Source of the DNA: CAYFKJ01 sp964528595
Lineage (GTDB): Bacteria > Pseudomonadota > Alphaproteobacteria > UBA2966
Direction: 5' to 3'
DNA: 49,239 bases
Assembly: GCA_964528595.1 (NCBI GenBank)
Contig: CAZGTM010000027.1
Span: 1-49,239 of the forward strand
The position numbers were made by a program, and so were the translations under genes. Positions within the stretch are counted from its first letter, which is position 1. Each line of letters begins with the position of its first letter. This document shows, one piece after another, positions 18,462 to 28,900 of this stretch. The notes below the pieces were generated by a model. It was given only the letters and a program-made list of their open reading frames with translations. It was not told the origin of the DNA and did no database searches.

Positions 18462-18669
18462 TATAATTACATAGCGCTGCTCGCTTCATTCGGCCCCCAA
18501 CCGCTGGAGCGAAAGGCGATTGGCCGTTCGGCATAAACCCGTCCGGTTTGCGGTCATTAAAACACGCGAATCGGTACACCGGGATGGACGGCAACGGACG
18601 TGAGCGGTGTGGACCTCCGGCTCACGCCAAATTCTAAAGGGCCGTCCTCCCCTCAGGACGGCCCTTTTT
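18462..18669 (+). ncRNA. Candidate small RNA gene (unassigned) downstream of folD
   Basis: The folD-tauE gap is 340 bp and its first 110 bases are strikingly A+T-rich for this genome. A perfect TATAAT sits at 18462-18467, with only a poor -35 (TTGGTG, 19-base spacing). About 200 bases on is a strong intrinsic terminator. Between them are short self-complementary stretches, including a 7-bp G+C-rich stem at about 18598-18626 (CGTGAGC with GCTCACG). A promoter-like box, structured body and terminator of about 200 nt suggest an independent RNA. It matches no family I can name: I see no SRP, tmRNA or RNase P landmarks, and 6S cannot be shown. It could instead be folD 3' sequence. Confidence 0.35.
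18636..18669 (+). terminator. Strong intrinsic terminator
   Basis: An AAAGGGCCGTCCT arm at 18636-18648 pairs perfectly with AGGACGGCCCTTT after a six-base loop, followed directly by T residues to 18669. It ends the folD transcript or the candidate small RNA. Because it is placed before 18708, it argues against a longer start for the TauE gene. Confidence 0.9.
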
Positions 18670-18707
18670 CCTTGCCCGCTCCGCCCGCCGGACTAAGTTG
18701 CAGGTCC

Positions 18708-19451
18708 ATGTGGTCGCCCGAACACCTCCTCCTCATCGCCGCCGTTTTCGTGCTTGCCGGTTTCGTCAAGGGCATCGTCGGCCTCGGACTGCCGACGATA
18801 TCGCTGGCGCTGATGGCAGCCCTGCTCGGACTGAAAGACGCCATCGCCCTGATGCTGATCCCCGCCATCGCGACGAACGTGTGGCAGGGCCTGGCCGGGC
18901 CGCACCTCAAAAGCATCCTGGGGCGCTTGTGGCTGTTTCTTCTCTGTGTCTGCGTCGGCACGTGGGGCGGCGCCGGCATTCTGGCGACGGCCGACGCCGC
19001 CGGTCTCATGGCGCTGTTGGGCGGCGTTCTCATCGTTTACGCCGGTAGCAGCCTGATCATGTTCCAGGTGCCGCCCCCGGGCCGCTTCGAACCGGTTCTC
19101 AACCCCTTGGTCGGGGCCGTTTCGGGGATCATGACGGGGATGACGGGTTCGTTCGTGGTGCCCGGTTCGCTCTATCTGCAGGCCCTGAACATGCCGCGCG
19201 ATATGTTGATCCAAACGCTCGGCGTCTCGTTCACGACGGTATCCGTTGCGTTGCTGGCGGCGCTCGGCGACCGCGGTCTGATGACGACCGACATCGCCGC
19301 CGTCTCCGCGCTGGCCGTCATTCCGTCTTTCGCCGGCATGATGCTCGGCACCCGGCTGCGCCGCCGCATACCGGAAGGTCAATTCCGTAGAATGTTTTTC
19401 CTGGCCTTACTCGCCATGGGACTCTACATCGCCGGCCGCGCCGTGCTTTGA
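18708..19451 (+). CDS. TauE/SafE-family membrane permease
   Basis: The 247-residue protein has about eight hydrophobic helices in two similar halves, each beginning with a glycine-rich segment: FVKGIVGLGLPTISLAL and VSGIMTGMTGSFVVPG. These are characteristic of the TauE/SafE (DUF81) family of putative sulfite, sulfonate or organic-anion exporters. The ATG at 18708 was chosen because the open frame upstream includes an intrinsic terminator. The gene appears monocistronic, and its substrate is not indicated by neighbours. Confidence 0.88.
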   Translation: MWSPEHLLLIAAVFVLAGFVKGIVGLGLPTISLALMAALLGLKDAIALMLIPAIATNVWQGLAGPHLKSILGRLWLFLLCVCVGTWGGAGILATADAAGLMALLGGVLIVYAGSSLIMFQVPPPGRFEPVLNPLVGAVSGIMTGMTGSFVVPGSLYLQALNMPRDMLIQTLGVSFTTVSVALLAALGDRGLMTTDIAAVSALAVIPSFAGMMLGTRLRRRIPEGQFRRMFFLALLAMGLYIAGRAVL

Positions 19452-19454
19452 GGG

Positions 19455-19823
19455 CTAAACCAGCTTCAGCGCTTTTTTCTCCAGTACCTTCAGGACGGCG
19501 GCCAACTCGCGGCCCCGGCGCAGGATGCGGCCTTCGGCGGTGAGCACAGCATAGGCGCCCTGCTTGCGGGCCAGTTTCGGCCGCTTGACGATGCGGTAAA
19601 TCGGCATTTCCGACGAACGCCTGAAGATCGAGAACACTGCTTCGTGGCGTTCGAAGGCGACGGCATAATCCCGCCAGTCGCCCGCCATCACCATGCGGCT
19701 GTATAGTTGGAGAATGAGGTCGAGCTCGACACGGCCAAATACGACGACGGTTTCCTTTCCCGCCCGATTGGTCGTCTTCGACCGGGCGGGACGAAAGTCA
19801 TCGAAACTGAGTACGTCGCTCAT
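19455..19823 (-). CDS. DUF2794-family protein
   Basis: The 122-residue soluble protein contains the conserved blocks of the DUF2794 family: ELDLILQLYSRMVMAGDWRDYA, then FSIFRRSSEMPIYRI and RPKLARKQGAYAVL. It is known to me almost only from alphaproteobacteria, which supports the taxonomic reading. Function is unknown. It lies 107 bp downstream of the Dpp-type transporter operon on the same strand and converges on the TauE gene with a 3 bp gap. Confidence 0.85.
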   Translation of the reverse strand: MSDVLSFDDFRPARSKTTNRAGKETVVVFGRVELDLILQLYSRMVMAGDWRDYAVAFERHEAVFSIFRRSSEMPIYRIVKRPKLARKQGAYAVLTAEGRILRRGRELAAVLKVLEKKALKLV

Positions 19824-19930
19824 GCGCCCCCGACTTCGAATTTAGCCCTCACGTCGACCGTAAGAATGCCACGAAATTCACGATTTCGTCAAAGTCGGAC
19901 TTGACCCGGTCGTAATGAAATCGGCGGCCC

Positions 19931-20892
<962 letters not shown>

Positions 20893-20896
<4 letters not shown>

Positions 20897-21912
20897 GCCG
20901 GCTCTCCGGCGGCAGTCCTGGATCGCGACAGCGCCTCTCCCAGCTTGAGACAGGCAACCAGGTGGCCGGGATCGTTTTCGACCTCGTCATCGGGCGGTAT
21001 CGAGCCGGCGCAGGCGCCATCGGCAATGGGGCAGCGGTCGGCGAAGGTGCAGCCCGCCGGCAGGTCGATGAGATCGGGCACCATGCCGGGGATGGTCGCC
21101 AGGCGCGCCTCCCGTCCGGCCGAGTGTCCCATGCCGAGACGCGGCACGGCGGCGAAAAGGCCCTGGGTATAAGGATGGGCCAAATGCTCGAACACGGCGG
21201 CGGTGGGCCCGGCTTCGACGCCGGCGCCACCATACATCACCATGACGCGGTCGACCGTCTCGGCGATCACCCCAAGATCATGGGAGATCAGGATCAGGGC
21301 CATGCCGGTTTCCGCCACAAGGTCGGCGATCAGATCGAGGATCTGGCCCTGGATGGTGACGTCGAGCGCCGTGGTGGGTTCATCGGCGATCAGCACATCG
21401 GGCCGGCACGATAGGGCCATGGCGATCATGACGCGCTGGCGCTGGCCGCCGGACATCTGGTGGGGATAGGCGTCGAGACGCTGTTCCGCGCCGGCGATGC
21501 CGACCCGCTCAAGGAGGCGCACGGCTTCCGCCCGGGCGTCGTTCATGGTCATGCCCTGGTGCAGGATCATCGGCTCGGTCACCTGCCGGCCGATGGTGTG
21601 CAGCGGGTTGAGCGACGTCATCGGTTCCTGGAAGATCATGGATATGCGGTTGCCGCGCACGTTGCACATGGCGGCATCGTCGAGCTCCAGCAGGTTCTGC
21701 CCGTCGAGATCGATCCGCCCGGTGGCGACGCCGTTTTCCGGCAGCAGACCGAGCAGCGCCAAGGCCGTCATGGATTTACCGCACCCCGATTCGCCGACGA
21801 TACCCAGCGTTTCGCCCCGGTCGAGCGAAAAGCCCAAATTGCGCACGGCGCGGGCCGGGCCGCTGGCCGTCTTCAGCGTGACGTCGAGATTTTCGACCCT
21901 GAGCAAGCCCAT
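20893..21912 (-). CDS. dppD: Peptide/nickel-type ABC transporter ATP-binding protein (DppD/OppD)
   Basis: The 339-residue ATPase has GESGCGKS (Walker A), MSGGQRQRVMIAMAL (signature), LIADEPTTALDVT (Walker B) and LISHDLGVI (H-loop). It has the C-terminal extension with GCTFADRCPIADGAC, as expected for the OppD/DppD subfamily. It follows dppC by 3 bp and overlaps dppF by 4 bases, forming the ATPase heterodimer partner. Confidence 0.92.
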
Positions 21913-21915
21913 AAC

Positions 21916-22791
21916 CTAGCGCCCCCGCGTCAGGCGCGGATCGAGGATGTCGCGCAAACCGTCGCCCAGCAGGTTGAGGCCCAGCACCGAGAGGAAGATC
22001 GCGGCGCCCGGGAAGATGGCAAGGTAGGGCGCGTTGAACATGAAGGTCTGGGCGTCGTTGAGCATGCGCCCCCAGCTTGGGTGCGGCGGCTGGGTGCCGA
22101 GGCCGAGGTAGGACAGCGCCGCCTCGGCCAGGATGGCGATGGCGAAGGAGATGGTGGCCTGCACCACGATGACGCTGGTGATGTTGGGCAGGATGTGTTC
22201 GATCGTGATGCGGAAGCCGCCCTTGCCGGCGGCCCGCGCCGCCAGCACAAACTCGCGCGACCAGATGGCGTTGCCCGAACCCCGCGCGATGCGGGCGAAG
22301 ACGGGGATGTTGAAGATGCCGATGGCGAGGATGGAATTGACCGCCCCTGGACCCAACAGGGCGGTGATCATGATGGCCGAGAGGATGGCGGGAAAGGCGA
22401 AGGTGAAATCGGAGAAACGCATGATGATCTCCTCCGTCCAGCCGCGCCGGGCGGAGGCCCACAACCCCAGCGCCACGCCGGCGAAGACGCCGATGCCGAC
22501 GGCGACGATACCGACGACCAGCGAGTTCTGCGCCCCCACCATGATCATCGAAAAAACGTCACGCCCGAAATGATCGGTGCCGAGCCAGTGTTCCCACGAT
22601 GGCGTTTGCAGTTTCTCCCGCACCGCCAGGACGGTGGCCGAATGCGGCGTCCAGACCAGGCTCACGAGCGCCGTCAATATGACCAGCGCGGTCAGCCCGC
22701 CGCCGATCACAAAATTGCGGTAGCGCAGGGCGCGCCTCGCAAACGACGGCGGCGCCGGGCGCGGGGTTTGCGTGGTCTCGGCGCTAGACAT
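21916..22791 (-). CDS. dppC: Peptide/nickel-type ABC transporter permease (DppC)
   Basis: The 291-residue inner-membrane protein has the DppC/OppC N-terminal segment, a GTDHFGRDVFSMIMVGAQNS block and the ABC permease EAA-loop region (ARAAGKGGFRITIEHILPNI) that docks the ATPase. About six transmembrane helices are visible. It overlaps the end of dppB by 8 bases. The C-terminus (GDGLRDILDPRLTRGR) is the standard family ending. Confidence 0.92.
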   Translation of the reverse strand: MSSAETTQTPRPAPPSFARRALRYRNFVIGGGLTALVILTALVSLVWTPHSATVLAVREKLQTPSWEHWLGTDHFGRDVFSMIMVGAQNSLVVGIVAVGIGVFAGVALGLWASARRGWTEEIIMRFSDFTFAFPAILSAIMITALLGPGAVNSILAIGIFNIPVFARIARGSGNAIWSREFVLAARAAGKGGFRITIEHILPNITSVIVVQATISFAIAILAEAALSYLGLGTQPPHPSWGRMLNDAQTFMFNAPYLAIFPGAAIFLSVLGLNLLGDGLRDILDPRLTRGR

Positions 22792-23734
22792 CGTGGACTT
22801 TCAGGCGGGGGTCGATCACGGCATAGGCCAGATCGACGGCGAAGTTCACGAGGATGACCATGCCGGCCAGCAGCAGCACGACGTCCTTGACGACAATGAG
22901 ATCCCGGTTGGCGATGGCCTGGAACACCAGCCGTCCCAGGCCGGGCAGGTAGAAGACGTTTTCGATCACGATGGTGCCGGCCAGCAGGTTGGCAAACTGC
23001 AGACCCATAATGGTGATCACGGGGATCAGGGCATTGCGCAGCACGTGCCGCCACAAGGTGGCGCTGGCGTTCAGGCCCTTGGCGCGGGCGGTGCGGACAT
23101 AATCCTCCCGCAGCGTCTCCAAAACGGCCGACCGCGTGGTGCGGGCCAGGATCGCCACCTGAACCGTGGCCAGCGCAATGGCGGGCAGCAGCATCGCTTT
23201 TACTGCCGGCCAGAAGCCTTCGCCCCAGCCCGGAAATCCGCCCGAGGAAAACCAGCGGAGGTAAACAGAAAACAACAAAATGAGCAGGATGCCGAACCAG
23301 AAATTGGGCACGGCAATGCCGAGCTGGCTGAAGGCCATGACGCCATAGTCGCCGGGTCTGTTGTGCCGCGCGGCGGCGAAGACGCCGAGCACCAGGGCGG
23401 CCGCCACGGTCATCGCCATGGCCAGCATGGCCAACGGCACGGAAAGCAGCAAACGCTCCCAGATCAGCTCGCCGACCGGCACGGAATAGGCATAGGAGAT
23501 GCCGAGATCACCGGTAAGGATGCCGCCGATCCATCTGAAATAGCGCTCATACGCCGGATCGTAGAGGCCGAGCTGGATGCGCAGGGCCTCGTAGGCTTCC
23601 TCGTCGGCGTCGGGTCCCAGGATGGTCATGGCCGGATCGCCCGGCAGGATCTCCAGGATCACGAAGACGACGATCGACGCCCCCAGCAGAGTGGCGATAA
23701 AGGTCGCAAATCGTTTGGCCAGGAAGATGCTCAT
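22784..23734 (-). CDS. dppB: Peptide/nickel-type ABC transporter permease (DppB)
   Basis: The 316-residue permease has the DppB signature start (FLAKRFATFIATLLGASIVVF), a hydrophobic multi-helix body and the EAA-like loop (RTARAKGLNASATLWRHVL). It ends with the common VDLAYAVIDPRLK. It is the first gene of dppBCDF, so the promoter should lie in the gap toward the B12 riboswitch. No periplasmic substrate-binding protein is encoded in the operon or elsewhere in the window, so it must be supplied in trans. Confidence 0.92.
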   Translation of the reverse strand: MSIFLAKRFATFIATLLGASIVVFVILEILPGDPAMTILGPDADEEAYEALRIQLGLYDPAYERYFRWIGGILTGDLGISYAYSVPVGELIWERLLLSVPLAMLAMAMTVAAALVLGVFAAARHNRPGDYGVMAFSQLGIAVPNFWFGILLILLFSVYLRWFSSGGFPGWGEGFWPAVKAMLLPAIALATVQVAILARTTRSAVLETLREDYVRTARAKGLNASATLWRHVLRNALIPVITIMGLQFANLLAGTIVIENVFYLPGLGRLVFQAIANRDLIVVKDVVLLLAGMVILVNFAVDLAYAVIDPRLKVHDV

Positions 23735-23779
23735 GCCGGAGCGTCAGCGGCCATCGAAGTTGATGAAAGTCATGAGAAA

Positions 23780-23808
23780 ACGGTAGTGCCCCGTTGCCGG
23801 TCGGTCAA
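23780..23808 (-). promoter_or_regulatory. Predicted promoter of dppBCDF
   Basis: On the minus strand TTGACC (23808-23803) is followed after 17 bases by TACCGT (23785-23780), about 45 bases before the dppB ATG. The -35 is near consensus and the -10 keeps only its most conserved bases. Pattern match only. Confidence 0.4.
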
Positions 23809-23917
23809 TCGCCTGTTGGCCGGAAAGTCGGGTGCGCAAAACGCCTTAATATTGCCCCAATTCCGCCCAAGCACCGCCCCATTGCCAAACCATATTAATC
23901 AGCATTGGGCCTCCACT

Positions 23918-23988
23918 GTGGTCCGGTTGCCGTCCCCCGACACATACGGGACCCCTCGACTCGCGACGGGGGGCGGTGGCCGGACCAC
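23918..23988. repeat. Long imperfect inverted repeat between dppB and the B12 riboswitch
   Basis: GTGGTCCGG at 23918-23926 pairs perfectly with CCGGACCAC at 23980-23988. Just inside, a GCCGTCCCCCG-type run faces a CGACGGGGGGCGG run, extending the stem imperfectly around a loop of about 20 bases. On the plus strand it is followed by CTCTTT. It may be a terminator-like hairpin or a protein site. The rest of this 600-bp gap holds the dppB promoter and the riboswitch; no gene is seen. Confidence 0.6.
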
Positions 23989-24039
23989 TCTCTTTAGGCC
24001 GACCCCCCTCAAAATTCGCGTCTGGATTCGAGTCTGGCG

Positions 24040-24246
24040 CCGCCCGCGCCTGCGTGATAGCTTCGCCCCAGTGTTGAGAACAGGGAAGCCGGTGACGCGC
24101 TCCGCTTACGAATAGCGGATTCGCCAGTCCGGCGCTGCCCCCGCAACTGTAGGGGGGAGATTTCGGGCAACCGCCACTGACCGGGCCACACGGCCCCTTC
24201 GGTCGGGAAGGCGCCCGCAAATCGAAGACCCCAAGCCAGGAGACCT
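24040..24246 (+). promoter_or_regulatory. Cobalamin (B12) riboswitch
   Basis: The conserved elements are present in order: AACAGGGAAGCCGGTG, then GCCAGTCCGGCGCTGCCCCCGC and CAACTGTA. CCACTG of the B12 box, GGGAAGGC and the closing AAGCCAGGAGACC follow. It ends about 90 bases before the cobU ATG, so adenosylcobalamin binding should lower expression of the cobU-cobW-cobN-cobO-cobQ run. Whether control is by termination or by blocking translation is not clear; only a weak hairpin (TTGCC/GGCAA near 24273) follows. Outer boundaries are approximate. Confidence 0.93.
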
Positions 24247-24337
24247 CCTCGACACCTCAACCCCGCGTTCGCGTTGCCTCGACGGCAAGCGGCGTATTCT
24301 TCTTGTGACCCACAAACCTCGGAGGGAGGCGACGGGC

Positions 24338-24916
24338 ATGTCGGACAGCAGCGTAGAAATAGCCAACACCGGCGTTCTCCCGGCCTTGACACTGGTGTTG
24401 GGCGGCGCCCGTTCGGGCAAAAGCGCTTACGCCGAACGCCTGGCCGAATGCACGCCCGCGCCCTGGAGCTACATCGCCACCGCCGAAGCGGGCGACGGCG
24501 AAATGACCGCCCGCATCCGCGATCACCAATCGCGCCGCGGCCCGGATTGGACAACCATCGAAGCCCCGCTTGATCTCGGCGCTGCCCTGAGGGCCGTGCC
24601 CGCCGATTGCGGCGCCATCCTGATCGATTGCCTGACCTTGTGGCTCTCCAACCAGATGGCGGCGGACGCCGACATCGACGCCGCCGGCGAAGAGCTGGTC
24701 CGCACCCTGTCCGCCGTAGCCCAGCCGGTCATCCTCGTGAGCAACGAGGTCGGCCTGGGCATCGTGCCCGACAACGCCCTGGCGCGCGACTTCCGCGATC
24801 ACGCCGGCAGGCTCAACCAACGCCTGGCCGCAGCCGCCGGTTTCGTGGTCTTTATCGCCGCCGGACTACCTCTTTATCTCAAGACCCCTCATCACAACAG
24901 CGAACAGGCCTCATGA
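24338..24916 (+). CDS. cobU: Bifunctional adenosylcobinamide kinase/adenosylcobinamide-phosphate guanylyltransferase
   Basis: The 192-residue protein (CobU, also CobP) phosphorylates adenosylcobinamide and then adds GMP, activating it for lower-ligand attachment. It has the P-loop GGARSGKS (22-29), the HQSRRGPDW segment with His63 in the place of the guanylylated histidine, and SNEVGLGIVPDN. The ATG at 24338 is preceded by GGAGG with good spacing; a GTG at 24305 in the same frame has no such site. It is the first gene after the B12 riboswitch and overlaps cobW by 4 bases. Confidence 0.95.
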   Translation: MSDSSVEIANTGVLPALTLVLGGARSGKSAYAERLAECTPAPWSYIATAEAGDGEMTARIRDHQSRRGPDWTTIEAPLDLGAALRAVPADCGAILIDCLTLWLSNQMAADADIDAAGEELVRTLSAVAQPVILVSNEVGLGIVPDNALARDFRDHAGRLNQRLAAAAGFVVFIAAGLPLYLKTPHHNSEQAS

Positions 24917-25953
24917 CCCAAACCACCCGCATCCCCGCCACCGTCATCACCGGCTTCCTCGGCGCCGGTAAAACCAGCCTGGTGCGCCACCTGCTGGAGA
25001 ACGCCAACGGCCGGCGCATCGCCCTGATCATCAACGAGTTCGGCGACATCGGCGTCGACGGCGAAATCCTCAAGGCCTGCGGCGACGAGGTCTGCGGCGA
25101 GGACGATATCGTCGAGCTCGCCAACGGCTGCCTCTGCTGCACCGTGGCGGACGATTTCCTGCCCACCATCGAAGCTTTGTTGAGCCGGCCCGAAGCGCCC
25201 GATCACATCGTCATCGAAACCTCGGGGCTGGCCCTGCCCAAGCCGCTGGTGCGCGCTTTCAACTGGCCCGAGGTGCGGACCCGCGTGACCGTCGACGGCG
25301 TCGTCGCGGTAATCGACGGCCCGGCGGTGGCAGAGGGCCTTTTCGCCACCGACGTTGCGGCGGTGGACGCCCAACGGGCCGTGGACGACAACCTCGATCA
25401 TGAAAGCCCGCTGGAGGAATTGTTCGAGGACCAACTGGCCTGCGCCGACATGATCGTGCTCAACAAGACCGACCTGATGGACGGCGCGACCAGGGATAAA
25501 GTCGCCGGCGACGTGCTGTCCGAGGCCCGCGACGCCGTGAAGATCGTGCAAACGGCGCACGGCCGCATCGATGCCGACGTGCTGCTGGGCATCGATGCCG
25601 CGGCCGAAGACGATCTCGACACGCGGCCCTCCCACCACGACGGCGTCGACGGCGAACACGATCACGACGATTTCGAGAGCTTCGACGTCGACCTGCCGCC
25701 GACCGACGATCCCGCCGTGCTCTGCGCCCGCATCGAGGACGCGGTCAAGGCGCACGGCATTTTACGCATCAAGGGCTTCGCCGCCGTGGACGGCAAGGAC
25801 ATGCGCCTGGTGGTGCAGGGCGTCGGTCCGCGCATCCAGCATTATTTCGACCGTGATTGGGAAGCCGGCGAAGAACGCGCCAGCCGCCTCGTGGTGATCG
25901 GTGAAGCCGGGCTGGATCAAGCGGCCATCACCGCGGCCCTGGGCGGCGTTTAA
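24913..25953 (+). CDS. cobW: CobW, COG0523-family GTPase linked to cobalt chelation
   Basis: The 346-residue metallochaperone-like GTPase has a Walker A (GFLGAGKT, residues 14-21), the CxCC metal motif (GCLCC, Cys73/75/76) and NKTD (184-187). A His/Asp-rich loop follows (about residues 240-253, HHDGVDGEHDHDD), then the CobW C-terminal domain. In cobalamin clusters this family is thought to deliver cobalt to the chelatase. It sits directly before cobN, 9 bp apart, which fits that role. The start is set by the ATGA overlap with cobU. Confidence 0.92.
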   Translation: MTQTTRIPATVITGFLGAGKTSLVRHLLENANGRRIALIINEFGDIGVDGEILKACGDEVCGEDDIVELANGCLCCTVADDFLPTIEALLSRPEAPDHIVIETSGLALPKPLVRAFNWPEVRTRVTVDGVVAVIDGPAVAEGLFATDVAAVDAQRAVDDNLDHESPLEELFEDQLACADMIVLNKTDLMDGATRDKVAGDVLSEARDAVKIVQTAHGRIDADVLLGIDAAAEDDLDTRPSHHDGVDGEHDHDDFESFDVDLPPTDDPAVLCARIEDAVKAHGILRIKGFAAVDGKDMRLVVQGVGPRIQHYFDRDWEAGEERASRLVVIGEAGLDQAAITAALGGV

Positions 25954-25962
25954 GGCTCCGCT

Positions 25963-28900
25963 GTGCATCTCCTTGCCGCCAAGCCCGGCGCCGTCGACGA
26001 CGGCAGCGAGGCGATCGACCTCGGCCAGACACCGGGTGACATCGTCGTGCTGTCGGCGGCGGACACCGAGCTCGCCATGCTGGCGGCGGCGCAGTCGGCG
26101 CGCTCCGGCAAAGGGGGCGGCGCGCCCGACCTCAGGCTGGCGAGCCTCCTGCACCTGGGCCACAACATGTCGGTCGACGGCTACGTCGACGACATCGTCT
26201 CGAACGCCAAACTGGTGGTCGTCCGTCTGCTGGGCGGCGTCGGCTACTGGCCTTACGGCGTCGAACGGGTCACCGAGGTCTGCCGGGCCAAGGGCATCGC
26301 CCTCGCTATCGTGCCGGGCGACGATCAACCGGACCCCGAGCTGAGCGGTCTTTCCACGCTCGACGCCGAGGCGGTCCATCGCCTGTGGCAATACTGCGTC
26401 CAGGGCGGGCCGGACAACGCCCTGCAGTTCCTCAATTACGCGGCCGCGCTGATCGGCGGCGATGCGGATTGGCGCGAACCGGCCCCCTTGATGCGCGGCG
26501 GTCTTTATTGGCCGGGCCTCGGCGCCGTCGATCTGGCGGCCATCCGGGAGCGTTGGCAAAACCAAGGCGGCGTCGCACCGATCGTATTTTACCGCGCGCT
26601 CTATCAGGCCAGCAATCTGGCGCCCATCGATGCCCTGGTCGCGGCCTTGGAGACACAAGGCCTGTGTCCGCTGCCCATTTTCGTCGCCAGCCTGAAGGAT
26701 CCGGTCGCGGCCGGCGTGCTGGAGGAGGCGTTCGCCCTGGTCCCGCCGTCAGTGGTGCTCAACGCCACCGGCTTTGCCGTCGCCAAACCGGGTGCGGTGC
26801 GCGACCCCGGCCCGCTCGACAAGCCCGGCGCACCGGTCCTGCAGGTGGTCTTCGCCGGATCGAACGAGGAAAGCTGGCGCGACGGCACGCGCGGGCTGGC
26901 CGCCCGCGACATCGCCATGAACGTCGCCCTCCCGGAAGTCGACGGCCGGGTGTTGAGCCGGGCCGTCTCGTTCAAGGCCGAAGCGCGCTTCGACGAGCAG
27001 AGCCAAACCTCCATCGTCGCCTACCAACCGGTGCCCGACCGCATCGATTTCGTGGCCGCATTGGCGGCGGCCTGGGCGCACTTGGGCGCGACCCCGGCAG
27101 CCGACCGCCGCGTTGCCCTGGTGCTGGCCAACTACCCCAACCGCGACGGCCGCATGGGCAACGGCGTGGGGCTCGATTCGCCCGCCGCCGCCGCCGCTAT
27201 GTTGGCCGCCCTGGCCGCCGCAGGATATCGCATCGAAGACGCGCCCGCCGACGGCAACGATCTGGTCGACCGTCTCAAGCGCGGCCCGACCAACGCTCCC
27301 GACCGGCAGCGTGAAATCTCCGAAGTACTGTCGTTCGCCGATTATTCGGCGTTCTTCGCCCGCCTGCCCGAAACCGTCCGGGACCAGGTGACGGAGAAAT
27401 GGGGCGCGCCGGAGGACGATCCCTTTTACCGGCCGGGCGAACTGGACTGCGGCGTCTTCGCCATCCCGGCCTTCCGCACCGGCAACGCGGTCGTTGGGCT
27501 GCAACCGGCGCGGGGCTACAACATCGACCCGGTCAAGACCTACCACGATCCCGACCTCGTGCCGCCGCACGGCTACCTCGCCTTCTACGCCTGGCTGCGC
27601 GAGGGCTTCCGCGCCCAGGCCGTCGTCCATGTCGGCAAACACGGCAACCTCGAGTGGCTGCCGGGCAAGGCGCTGGCGCTGTCGGAAGACTGCTTCCCCG
27701 AGACCGCCTTCGGACCGCTGCCGCACCTCTATCCTTTCATCGTCAACGATCCCGGCGAGGGCACCCAGGCCAAACGGCGCTCAAGCGCCGTCATCGTCGA
27801 CCACCTGACGCCGCCGCTGGCGCGGGCCGAAACCTATGGACCCCTGCGCGATCTGGAAGCCAGGTGCGACGAATACTACGAGGCGGCCAGCGTCGATCCG
27901 CGCCGCCTGCGCATCCTCGGCGAACAGATATTGGAGACCGCCGCCGGCCTCGGCCTCGACAAGGATGTCGGCATCGCCGACGCGGACGACGAGGCCACGG
28001 CGCTGGCCAAACTCGACAATTATCTCTGCGAGCTGAAGGAAATGCAGATCCGCGACGGGCTGCATATCTTCGGCCAATCCCCGGAGAGCGATCTGCTGGA
28101 AGCCCTGCTGGTCGCCCTCGTGCGGGTGCCGCGCGGGCCAGCGGGGGCGGAAGCCTCCATCCTGCGCGCGCTGGCCGCAGACGCCGGGCTGGGTGATTTC
28201 GATCCGCTCGACTGCGAACTTGGCGCGCCCTGGCAGGGTCCGCGCCCCGACGTTTTGGCTACCGTGGCCCAAGATCAATGGCGCACCGTCGGCGATACGC
28301 TGGAGCGGCTGGAACTGATGGCCCTCGGCTTGGTCTCCGGCGCGATCGCCCTACCGGACGACTGGCCACGCAGCGCCGCCGTTCTCGGTTACATCGATGA
28401 TGAACTCCGTCCGCTGGTTGAAAACTGCGGCGCGGCCGAAATGACCGGGTTGCTGACGGGCCTCGACGGCCGCTTCCTCGAACCGGGATCGTCCGGCGCG
28501 CCGACGCGGGGGCGGCCCGACGTGCTGCCCACGGGACGGAATTTTTATTCCGTCGACACCCGCACCGTGCCGACGCCCGCCGCCTGGCACCTGGGCTGGA
28601 AGTCGGCCGACCTGCTGGTCGCCCATCACCGCCAAAGCCACGGCGCCTGGCCGCGCAGCATGGCGATATCCGCCTGGGGCACTTCGAACATGCGCACCGG
28701 CGGCGACGACATCGCCCAAGCCCTGGCCCTGATGGGGGCGAAGCCGACCTGGGAGGGCGCCTCGGGCCGGGTCACGGGGTTCGAGATCCTGCCCGCCGAC
28801 ATGCTCGACCGGCCGCGCGTCGACGTCACGCTCAGGGTATCGGGCTTTTTCCGCGACGCCTTCCCCAGCCTGATGGATCTGGTCGATAGCGCCGCCCGCG

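Noticed and set aside
18462..18669. 6S RNA assignment for the candidate small RNA
   Set aside because: Size and terminator fit, but a closing stem with a central bubble could not be shown by eye and the usual zapA or 5-formyltetrahydrofolate cyclo-ligase neighbours are absent.
18600..18707. Upstream extension of the TauE-type permease
   Set aside because: It would run through the strong intrinsic terminator at 18636-18669; the ATG at 18708 gives a normal family N-terminus.
19871..19889. 7-bp inverted repeat ACGAAAT/ATTTCGT downstream of dppF as a terminator
   Set aside because: The stem is short and A+T-rich with no T run on the minus strand, so termination cannot be supported.
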